This document shows, piece by piece, positions 1-4,738 of a stretch of DNA of 6,003 nt. The stretch is from assembly GCA_018712705.1 (NCBI GenBank), contig DVGM01000001.1, positions 1 through 6,003 of the forward strand, read 5' to 3'. The notes beneath the pieces were generated by a model that had not been told where the DNA came from, searched no databases, and saw nothing but the letters and a program-made list of their open reading frames with translations. The DNA comes from Aphodousia faecalis (GTDB taxonomy: Bacteria > Pseudomonadota > Gammaproteobacteria > Burkholderiales > Burkholderiaceae_F). Within the stretch, counting starts at the first letter, position 1, and the number at the start of each line of letters is the position of its first letter. The position numbers were made by a program, and so were the translations under genes.

Positions 1-62
1 ACAACAAGACTGACAGCGTTCTTTTTGAACTCGACAGTGAACTGTCGACGTACTCGTTTCAT
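1..62 (-). CDS. IS3-family transposase OrfA, N-terminal fragment
   Basis: The first 20 codons read MKRVRRQFTVEFKKNAVSLV, the usual opening of IS3/IS911-type OrfA proteins (basic start, then F-T-x-E-F-K, leading into a helix-turn-helix of the transposase_8 type). OrfA normally binds the inverted repeats and is joined to the OrfB DDE domain by programmed frameshifting. Here the reading frame leaves the window at position 1. A GGAGG Shine-Dalgarno lies 8 nt before the ATG at 62. A second in-frame ATG at position 83, also with an AGGAG, would add seven residues, so the start is not settled. Nothing can be said about whether the transposase is intact. Confidence 0.6.
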   Translation of the reverse strand, partial: MKRVRRQFTVEFKKNAVSLV

Positions 63-120
63 AGTGAATTCCTCCAAGGACATAATTGTCTCCTAATTTA
101 TTCCTGGAGGTCCACTTTGC
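1..120 (-). mobile_element. IS3-family insertion sequence, outer end (partial)
   Basis: Read on the minus strand from position 120, the element begins TGCAAAGTGGACCTCCAGG, a TG-starting, GTGGAC-containing terminus typical of IS3-family terminal inverted repeats. A short leader and the start of an IS3-type OrfA follow. Only this end is in the window, so the opposite inverted repeat, the target duplication and the integrity of the element cannot be judged. The exact boundary (120 rather than 121) is inferred from the rule that these ends begin with TG. Confidence 0.6.
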
Positions 121-256
121 AGATACCCATCTCAGTTTTATTTTTAAGATGTTTAAATCTCTATTTGTGTTAAGACCAAAAACTCACTGGAACTATTGAG
201 TGGACGATGAAGGTTCGCTAAAACGTGCAACCTCACTAACTGTCGGTGTCTTTGAG

Positions 257-278
257 ATTTACACAAGAATTTACACAA
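257..278 (+). repeat. Tandem direct repeat of ATTTACACAA (two copies)
   Basis: The 10-mer ATTTACACAA occurs at 257-266 and again at 269-278, one turn plus two bases apart. It lies about 40 bp before the tRNA-like 3' end. Paired short direct repeats beside a tRNA-derived core resemble integrase arm-type sites, but they could also be a chance AT-rich repeat or a protein-binding site. Confidence 0.5.
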
Positions 279-319
279 AAAAATTAATTTGAAAGGTTAA
301 TTATTTGATAATTCAGTAA

Positions 320-343
320 GTTCCAACCTCTCCCCGGGCACCA
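320..343 (+). pseudogene. tRNA 3'-end fragment (tRNA-Phe-like), possible attachment-site remnant
   Basis: The stretch starts GTTC-x-A as in a T-loop, then has 5 nt in place of the T-stem 3' strand, the 7-nt acceptor strand CCCGGGC, discriminator A and CCA (341-343). The spacing matches the last 24 nt of a tRNA exactly, and the acceptor sequence recalls proteobacterial tRNA-Phe (GCCCGGG...CCCGGGCACCA). The T-stem 5' strand (316-320) pairs only partly with 328-332, and no GCCCGGG or other tRNA body exists upstream. A complete functional tRNA is therefore excluded. An intrinsic terminator begins 12 nt later, as expected after a real tRNA gene. Integration of a mobile element into the tRNA, or decay after a deletion, could both explain it. 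Confidence 0.42.
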
Positions 344-355
344 ATTAAAAGAATG

Positions 356-379
356 GCACGTTTTTAACGTGCTTTTTTT
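356..379 (+). terminator. Intrinsic terminator after the tRNA-like fragment
   Basis: A perfect 7-bp stem GCACGTT/AACGTGC (356-362 with 366-372) and a TTT loop are followed directly by seven T residues (373-379). This is a strong plus-strand rho-independent terminator. No plus-strand gene precedes it except the tRNA remnant, so it probably belonged to the original tRNA transcript. In the other direction the flank ATTCTTTTAATT is only weakly U-rich. Confidence 0.75.
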
Positions 380-381
380 GT

Positions 382-413
382 ATCCGATCTGAAAATTGAG
401 CATCAGATCGGAT
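382..413 (-). terminator. Perfect 11-bp hairpin downstream of the DUF134-NifX gene, without a U tract
   Basis: ATCCGATCTGA (382-392) is the exact reverse complement of TCAGATCGGAT (403-413), with a 10-nt loop. It begins 26 nt past the stop of the minus-strand gene ending at 440. Neither side carries a T run in the right orientation, so it is not a textbook terminator. On the minus strand it is followed by the second hairpin at 356-372, and the pair could act together as terminator or mRNA 3' protection. A protein-binding palindrome is an alternative. Confidence 0.4.
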
Positions 414-439
414 TCACGCAAGAACTATTTCAAAACTGA

Positions 440-1222
440 TTATTTCCCACAGTCACAGTGACAATCGCCATGTTGACCGCAATTGTCATGCTGACATTGT
501 CCATGATGGGCATGCTGGTGTTTGCTGCAGGCCGCTTCCAAATTACTTTGAAGATTTCCGACTAAAAGGGATGTGACGGCTTCGTCAGCTACACCGTCAA
601 TACCGGCATAAAGCTTAATGTCGGCTTGTTTCAGCGCTTGCATGGCACCATCACCAATACCGCCGCAAATGACGCAATTCACATTCTCAGCAAGAAGAAT
701 GTCGAGCATGGCACCATGTCCGCGTCCGTTAGTCTGTTCAACTTTGGTTGAAGCGACTTGACCATTTTCTACATCGTAAATCTTAAATGCAGCTGCCATA
801 CCGAAATGTTGGTAAATATTTTCGTTTTTGATGGGGATCGCAATTTTCATAGTATTGGCTCCTTGGAGAAATTGATTGACTTGATGTTGTTTCCCATGTC
901 TACAACGGCAACGACCAGGGCAAGTGTGTTCAGCTAATCCATTGCAAATTCTGTAGTGACCGCCACCAATCAATAAAGGTCTGCCATTTACGATCGCATC
1001 TGCGACTTTGAATCGGGCCTTTTCATAAATTTCGGTAACGGTAGTTCTCGAAATTTGCATTTGCTGAGCACATTGTTCATGTGTTCTTTTTTCGTAATCC
1101 ACTAAACGAATCACTTCATACTCATCAACAAAGAGAGTAATAGGATCGCTTTTTCCTTCGGAATTAAACGCTCTAAAAACAGGTTCTGAGCATATTCGTC
1201 GGCATCGACTGGGTCTTGGCAT
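440..1222 (-). CDS. DUF134 helix-turn-helix protein fused to a NifX/NifB-type Fe-Mo cluster-binding domain, Cys/His-rich tail
   Basis: The 260-aa protein has three parts. Residues 1-95 match the UPF0251/DUF134 family: MPRPSRCRR start, then a sigma-region-4-like helix-turn-helix around 33-76 with DEYEVIRLVDYE and ISRTTVTEIYEKAR, ending LLIGGGHY. A Cys-rich linker follows (C93, C101, C105, C107). Residues 125-230 form a dinitrogenase iron-molybdenum cofactor domain: MKIAIPI, HFG, the GRGHG loop, and CVICGGIGDGA with C183 and C186. The tail from 232 has 6 Cys and 7 His in 29 residues. The DUF134 part probably binds DNA and the NifX-like part probably binds an Fe-S or Mo-Fe type cluster. No nif genes are visible here, so a nitrogenase role is unlikely. 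The start at 1222 is the conserved MPRP start. Its own Shine-Dalgarno is weak (GGA about 13 nt upstream), whereas a strong one precedes M125. The gene has its own promoter and a likely operator, and autoregulation is inferred. Confidence 0.88.
   Translation of the reverse strand: MPRPSRCRRICSEPVFRAFNSEGKSDPITLFVDEYEVIRLVDYEKRTHEQCAQQMQISRTTVTEIYEKARFKVADAIVNGRPLLIGGGHYRICNGLAEHTCPGRCRCRHGKQHQVNQFLQGANTMKIAIPIKNENIYQHFGMAAAFKIYDVENGQVASTKVEQTNGRGHGAMLDILLAENVNCVICGGIGDGAMQALKQADIKLYAGIDGVADEAVTSLLVGNLQSNLEAACSKHQHAHHGQCQHDNCGQHGDCHCDCGK
848..864 (-). promoter_or_regulatory. Internal ribosome binding site and ATG for the NifX-like domain alone
   Basis: On the minus strand AAGGAG (864-859) lies 8 nt before the ATG at 850, which encodes M125 and begins MKIAIPIK, the canonical start of standalone NifX/NifB-family proteins. 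This site is better than the one at the full-length start. It could yield a separate 136-residue product (850 to 440) with the cluster-binding domain and Cys/His tail but no DNA-binding domain. It may also be a relic of two genes that fused in frame. Confidence 0.6.
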
Positions 1223-1239
1223 TGTTTTTCACGTCCGTA

Positions 1240-1261
1240 ATATTCGACATATGTCGGATAT
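1240..1261 (-). promoter_or_regulatory. 22-bp near-perfect palindrome, likely operator of the DUF134-NifX gene
   Basis: The half sites 1240-1250 (ATATTCGACAT) and 1251-1261 (ATGTCGGATAT) are reverse complements with a single mismatch, around a perfect CGACATATGTCG core. The palindrome starts one base downstream of the predicted -10 box and covers the expected transcription start, a classic repressor position. It lies 18 bp before the start codon at 1222. The helix-turn-helix protein encoded immediately downstream is the obvious candidate ligand, but that is inference. Confidence 0.6.
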
Positions 1262-1290
1262 AGGATAGAACTATTCCAACAAAAGGTCAA
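1262..1290 (-). promoter_or_regulatory. Sigma-70-type promoter for the DUF134-NifX gene
   Basis: On the minus strand TTGACC (1290-1285) and TATCCT (1267-1262) are separated by exactly 17 bp. The -35 matches 5 of 6 and the -10 matches 4 of 6 consensus bases. Transcription would start near 1255, inside the 22-bp palindrome. The promoter stands after the hom terminator, so the gene is probably transcribed on its own. Confidence 0.55.
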
Positions 1291-1419
1291 ATCAATATCT
1301 GCACAAAATTTGTTGACTCATCAATAAATGACTCTCAAAAAACATGAGTTTTCTTTTGGATCCGTGCATAGAAATGAGACGAAAATCACTGACTTTGTTT
1401 AGCAAGAAAAAGAGAACAG

Positions 1420-1452
1420 AAAAGAGGCAATACATGAAGTTTCGCCTCTTTT
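1420..1452 (-). terminator. Bidirectional intrinsic terminator after hom
   Basis: AAAAGAGGC (1420-1428) pairs perfectly with GCCTCTTTT (1444-1452) around a 15-nt loop, 15 nt past the hom stop codon. On the minus strand the stem runs into a T/C-rich tail (TTTTCTGTTCTCTTTTT). On the plus strand it ends in five Ts. It should separate hom from the downstream gene. Confidence 0.75.
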
Positions 1453-1467
1453 TGAGATAAATTGAAG

Positions 1468-2736
1468 TTAATTTACGCTTTTTGCCAAGCGAAAACGTGT
1501 AAATGAAAGCTGATTGCAATATGTTTGAGAAAGTTCCGTCAAGGCTTTTTGTAAAGTTTTTTCGTCAATTTCTTGAGTCAAAAGAACGAGGTTCTCATTA
1601 ATCTCCTCAATTTTTTCAACGACAATTTGATGTTTTTCCAGCGTGGGCAAAACATGATTTGTTAAGTCATTCAAGCTGCTGGAGTTAAATCGAATGTAGT
1701 TCTTATTTCTTTTTTCATTGTTATCCAGAAAAGTCACAACAGTGGCAGAGTCTGGTTTGACAATGCTTTTATGTCCTTTGGCAATATCTATAACGTCGGC
1801 AAGAACCGCACTGGCGGTAGCTTCGCCTCCGGCGCCTGCTCCGTAAAAGAGGGTTTTGCCAACAGCGTCGCCTACTATTTCAACCGCGTTCATGGCATCA
1901 CTGACTTGAGCCAGAATGCTGTTTTGAGGAATTAAGGTTGGCGCAATCTGATAAGCGAGACGATCGTTGATTTTCTCTACAGTAGCCAGTAGTTTAACGA
2001 CAAAACCGAGCTTTTGAGCGAATTGAATGTCAAGAGAAGAAATCCCTTTTATCCCTTCAACAGCCGTAATATCAAAGTGAAAGGGAACACCGAAGGCCAG
2101 GGAAGTCAAAATCGACAATTTATGCCCAGTGTCCAATCCTTCGATATCAAAGGTCGGATCAGCCTCAGCATAACCTAACTGTTGTGCATTTTTTAATGCT
2201 TCTGCAAAAGACAGAGGCGTTTTGTGCATTGCGCTCAAAATATAGTTGCAGGTGCCGTTGAGAATTCCGCTAATTTCGGAAATTTGATTACCGGCAAGTC
2301 CTTCACGTAATGCTTTGATAACAGGAATACCGCCGGCAACCGAGGCTTCAAAGAAAACGGAGCGATTTTGTTTTCGAGCTTCTGTAAAGATTTCATCGCC
2401 ATGAGTAGCTAAAAGAGCCTTATTGGCGGTAATAACATCTTTTCCGTTTTTTAAGGCATTCAAAATAAAGGTTTTAGCGGGTTCAATGCCTCCCATTACT
2501 TCAATGACAACAGAAATTGAAGGATCATCAATGATTGAATTTAAATCGTTGCTGGCGATGACGTTTCCCTGTGTTTGCAAGATGACCTTATCAGTTTTTC
2601 TGCAAACTACCCGTTTAATTTCAATCTGTTTGCCTGCTCTCGCATGAATTAACGCAGCGTTTCGTTTTAAGACTTGGTAGACAGAGCTGCCTACAGTACC
2701 GAATCCCGCCATACCAACGATTAATTTTTCTGCCAT
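1468..2736 (-). CDS. hom: Homoserine dehydrogenase
   Basis: This cytosolic NAD(P)-dependent enzyme reduces aspartate semialdehyde to homoserine, the branch point to threonine and methionine. At 422 aa it fits the single-function form (about 430-440 aa), not the aspartokinase fusion. Visible motifs are the Rossmann loop GFGTVG (11-16), EVMGG (79-83), TANKALLATHG (103-113), the substrate-binding GILNGTCNYIL (157-167), the catalytic block 187-207 with E191, D202 and K206 spaced as in the yeast enzyme (E208, D219, K223), and GAGAGG (299-304). Residues from about 331 form a C-terminal ACT-like regulatory domain, so feedback inhibition by threonine is expected from the family. The start at 2736 gives MAEKLIVG, with GGA about 8 nt upstream. 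No threonine synthase or homoserine kinase gene adjoins it, unlike in many hom-thrC operons. No Thr/Ile-rich leader peptide is visible upstream. Confidence 0.96.
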   Translation of the reverse strand: MAEKLIVGMAGFGTVGSSVYQVLKRNAALIHARAGKQIEIKRVVCRKTDKVILQTQGNVIASNDLNSIIDDPSISVVIEVMGGIEPAKTFILNALKNGKDVITANKALLATHGDEIFTEARKQNRSVFFEASVAGGIPVIKALREGLAGNQISEISGILNGTCNYILSAMHKTPLSFAEALKNAQQLGYAEADPTFDIEGLDTGHKLSILTSLAFGVPFHFDITAVEGIKGISSLDIQFAQKLGFVVKLLATVEKINDRLAYQIAPTLIPQNSILAQVSDAMNAVEIVGDAVGKTLFYGAGAGGEATASAVLADVIDIAKGHKSIVKPDSATVVTFLDNNEKRNKNYIRFNSSSLNDLTNHVLPTLEKHQIVVEKIEEINENLVLLTQEIDEKTLQKALTELSQTYCNQLSFTRFRLAKSVN

Positions 2737-2921
2737 TTGAAATCCGTTCTTTCACAACCTATTCCATTCTAACCTAGGATGAGAATACATTTTGTATCTC
2801 GCCTAATTAGAGCCGATTTGTTCTTTTTTTTGTCGTTATCTTCAATTATTTGTTTCTTTATTCCTCTAAGAAAAATTCCTTATTTTGATTGAGAAAAATT
2901 AGAAAAAATATTCAAATTCGC

Positions 2922-2950
2922 TTGATCTGGTTTTTAAATTTGACTAACAT
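2922..2950 (+). promoter_or_regulatory. Candidate sigma-70-type promoter for the DASS transporter
   Basis: TTGATC (2922-2927) and TAACAT (2945-2950) are separated by 17 bp, each matching 4 of 6 consensus bases. An overlapping TTGACT at 2940 lacks a good -10 at proper spacing. It would give a leader of roughly 100 nt that includes the GATC hairpin at 2964-2980. The match is modest and the AT-rich context makes chance hits likely. Confidence 0.3.
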
Positions 2951-2963
2951 CAAAATTAATAAC

Positions 2964-2980
2964 GATCTTAACAAAAGATC
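2964..2980 (+). repeat. GATCTT/AAGATC inverted repeat in a GATC cluster
   Basis: GATCTT (2964-2969) and AAGATC (2975-2980) form a perfect 6-bp inverted repeat with a 5-nt loop. Related AGATC-type elements follow at 2991-2995 (AGATC), and further GATCs lie at 2924 and 3022. It could be a regulator binding site or a weak leader hairpin upstream of the transporter. No regulator is encoded beside it. Confidence 0.4.
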
Positions 2981-3045
2981 TTGTTTCTACAGATCAAACT
3001 GGCATCTCTGGCACCATCAGTGATCCGCCCGTTGGACGAATCAAG

Positions 3046-3059
3046 AAAGGAGCTCCTTT
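3046..3059 (+). promoter_or_regulatory. Palindromic Shine-Dalgarno of the DASS transporter
   Basis: AAAGGAG (3046-3052) is a near-ideal ribosome binding site 7 nt before the ATG at 3060, which fixes that start. It is followed at once by its own reverse complement CTCCTTT (3053-3059), so the whole 14 nt is a perfect palindrome. It could fold as a small AAAGG/CCTTT hairpin with a 4-nt loop that would partly hide the site. Confidence 0.6.
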
Positions 3060-4589
3060 ATGAAGCACCATGAATCCAGTATTGAAATTGGCGCCATCAG
3101 CAACAAATCCAAACTTATTCCGTTAATTCTCGGTCCGTTGGTTGCATTGCTGTTTTACTTTATCCTTCCTGAGCAATACATAACCTCAGCGGGGGTCTCT
3201 GAAACCTTTTCTCATGCGGCGCGTGCGTGTGCAGCTATTGTGTTGTGGATGGCCATTTGGTGGTTTACCGAAGCTGTTCCGATTGCTGTTACCTCCCTTT
3301 TGCCTATAGTGCTTTTCCCACTCTTTGGCGTGATGGGATCATCAGATACGCTCAAAGAGTATGCAAACGGCACCATTTTCTTATTTTTAGGTGGGTTTTT
3401 AATTGCAGCGGGCATAGCTCGTTGGCACTTGGACCGTCGTATTGCATTGTTAACGATTCGCATCGTCGGAACCAAGCCTCAGCAGATCATTTTGGGACTT
3501 TTGCTCTCAACATCGTTTATTTCCGCCTGGGTGAGTAATACGGCAACGGCAGCCATGATGGTTCCGATTGCTTTGGCCGTGCTGAAAGTCGTTCGTTCAA
3601 CCCGAGAAGACTTACCGATAGACCGTGCCGAGCACAATTTCGGCGTCTGTGTCTTATTGGCTGTCGCTTATGGAGCCAGTTTAGGCGGTGTTCTAACATT
3701 GATTGGCACGCCGCCCAACGGTATTTTTGCGCGCTTTGTTGAACAAACCTATAACGTCCCCGTGAGCTTTATTGATTGGATGCTTATTGCTTTTCCCATT
3801 GTTGTTGTGATGATTGCTGCAACTCAGCTGCTAATGACAAAGGTTTTATTCAGGGAATTGGTGAGCGAATTGCCCGGTGGAAAAGATTGGGTTATGCATG
3901 AGTATTCCAAATTGGGACCAATGTCTCCGGGTGAAAAAATTGTCTTGACGGTTTTTGTGACGGCGGCTCTACTGTGGTGTTTTGGTCCTGTGATTCGCGG
4001 CATTCAGATTGGAGATATGACACCATTTAAACCATTGTCTGATACGGTTATCGCAATGGGAGCTGGGATTATTTTGTTCATTATCCCTGTTGACTATAAG
4101 CGTGGAGTACACGCTTTGGATTGGTCCAGTGCGAGCGATACAGTTGCTTGGGATGTCTTGTTGTTATTTGGCGGTGGTTTGTCTATGGCCGCTGCGATTC
4201 AAAAGACAGGCTTGGCGGATATTATCGGAGCGCAAGCAACGTTCTTATCATCGCTACCTGAAGTTGCTGCAATCAGCGGTCTTACAACGCTAACGGTTTT
4301 TGCTTCCGAATTTACCTCCAATACAGCGCTTGCTGCAACCATGATGCCTTTGGTTGCGGCCGTTGCCGATTCTATTGGTATGCATCCTGAAGCGCTTTTG
4401 GTGGCAACAACGTTCGGTGCATCGCTTGCGTTCATGATGCCTGTCGGTACTCCGCCTAATGCCATTATTTTCGGGACTGGGCGCATTCGTATTGCTGAGA
4501 TGATTCGCGCAGGCTTTTGGCTTAATGTTTGCGGGATCGTTGTTGTCACGATCATCTGCTCTGTTTTTAGTGTCGGAATGATTCCTTAA
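3060..4589 (+). CDS. DASS/SLC13-family sodium:dicarboxylate (anion) symporter
   Basis: The 509-aa inner-membrane protein belongs to the divalent anion:Na+ symporter family (SLC13/INDY type), which imports C4-dicarboxylates, related carboxylates or sulfate with sodium. It shows the two inverted half repeats of the family, each with an SNT motif (159-161 and 420-422) and a TPPN loop (217-220 and 464-467), which build the sodium and substrate sites. Other landmarks are WWFTEAVPIAVTSLLP (67-82), the FLFLGGFLIAAG helix (107-118), WDVLLLFGGGLSMA (364-377) and the family signature region GASLAFMMPVGTPPN (453-467). About a dozen hydrophobic segments are visible, with a short charged cytoplasmic N-terminus (1-19). 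The length is usual for bacterial members (about 450-510). Dicarboxylate is the likeliest substrate because both SNT motifs are intact, but substrate cannot be fixed from sequence. It is a single-gene unit with its own promoter region and terminator. Confidence 0.92.
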   Translation: MKHHESSIEIGAISNKSKLIPLILGPLVALLFYFILPEQYITSAGVSETFSHAARACAAIVLWMAIWWFTEAVPIAVTSLLPIVLFPLFGVMGSSDTLKEYANGTIFLFLGGFLIAAGIARWHLDRRIALLTIRIVGTKPQQIILGLLLSTSFISAWVSNTATAAMMVPIALAVLKVVRSTREDLPIDRAEHNFGVCVLLAVAYGASLGGVLTLIGTPPNGIFARFVEQTYNVPVSFIDWMLIAFPIVVVMIAATQLLMTKVLFRELVSELPGGKDWVMHEYSKLGPMSPGEKIVLTVFVTAALLWCFGPVIRGIQIGDMTPFKPLSDTVIAMGAGIILFIIPVDYKRGVHALDWSSASDTVAWDVLLLFGGGLSMAAAIQKTGLADIIGAQATFLSSLPEVAAISGLTTLTVFASEFTSNTALAATMMPLVAAVADSIGMHPEALLVATTFGASLAFMMPVGTPPNAIIFGTGRIRIAEMIRAGFWLNVCGIVVVTIICSVFSVGMIP

Positions 4590-4612
4590 TTCTATCTACA
4601 CACTTCTGTTCA

Positions 4613-4644
4613 TTTGGGGTGGTTAAACCGCCCCAAAACGTTTT
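4613..4644 (+). terminator. Intrinsic terminator after the DASS transporter
   Basis: TTTGGGGTGG (4613-4622) pairs with CCGCCCCAAA (4628-4637), with one T-G wobble and a 5-nt loop, 23 nt past the stop codon. A short TTTT (4641-4644) follows after ACG, so the stem is strong but the U tract is short and offset. It separates the transporter from ppk2. Confidence 0.7.
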
Positions 4645-4670
4645 GATAACTTTGCAATTATGGATACTAT
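4643..4670 (+). promoter_or_regulatory. Candidate promoter for ppk2
   Basis: TTGATA (4643-4648, 5 of 6 consensus) and TACTAT (4665-4670, 4 of 6) are spaced by 16 bp, directly after the upstream terminator. The -10 falls in the first copy of the GATACTATTT repeat. Transcription would start near 4677, giving a leader of about 60 nt. Confidence 0.4.
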
Positions 4671-4685
4671 TTATTGATACTATTT
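4663..4685 (+). repeat. Tandem direct repeat GATACTATTT upstream of ppk2
   Basis: GATACTATTT occurs at 4663-4672 and again at 4676-4685, a 13-bp period. The first copy overlaps the candidate -10 box and the second covers the expected transcription start. This could be a regulator site, two alternative -10 elements, or a simple duplication. Confidence 0.5.
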
Positions 4686-4738
4686 TGTTCCTGGAGCACA
4701 ATAAATAGATATTCTCTTTTTTCTTAGGATCATAAATC

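Larger units (their letters stand above)
121..439. other. Gene-free AT-rich spacer between IS end and the DUF134-NifX gene
   Basis: No credible coding sequence is visible on either strand. Only very short open frames exist, for example a 16-codon one starting at 149. From left to right it holds a weak inverted repeat (ACTCA/TGAGT, 182-201), a tandem 10-bp repeat (257-278), a tRNA 3'-end-like piece (320-343), an intrinsic terminator (356-379) and a perfect 11-bp hairpin (382-413). The stretch up to about 319 is more AT-rich than the genes around it. Confidence 0.6.
2737..3059. other. Divergent AT-rich intergenic region between hom and the DASS transporter
   Basis: This 323-bp spacer must hold promoters for both directions. 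No gene is visible. It contains an imperfect hairpin (2781-2800, GAG/CTC plus ATACA/TGTAT with one bulged A) close to hom, a T-rich tract around 2821-2831, a candidate plus-strand promoter (2922-2950), five GATC sites between 2924 and 3025, and a palindromic Shine-Dalgarno before 3060. No convincing -35/-10 pair was found for hom. Confidence 0.6.

Noticed and set aside
250..343. Complete tRNA gene ending at 343
   Set aside because: No 5' acceptor strand complementary to CCCGGGC, no D-arm and no anticodon arm lie upstream, and the T-stem pairs only in part.
440..1222. Nitrogen-fixation locus
   Set aside because: A NifX-like domain alone is common outside nitrogen fixers, and no other nif gene is present in the window.
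1292..1519. Minus-strand open frame of 75 codons between hom and the DUF134-NifX gene
   Set aside because: It overlaps the end of hom in another frame, spans the hom terminator and a promoter, and has no recognisable composition or domain.
2423..2647. Plus-strand open frame opposite hom
   Set aside because: It lies wholly antisense within a well-supported gene and has no family resemblance.
2737..2800. Threonine-type attenuator leader peptide upstream of hom
   Set aside because: A 12-codon frame starting near 2791 on the minus strand has no Thr or Ile run, and no terminator/antiterminator pair precedes hom.
3212..3538. Open frames on both strands inside the transporter gene
   Set aside because: These are out-of-frame shadows of the transporter, whose own frame carries conserved SNT and TPPN motifs throughout.
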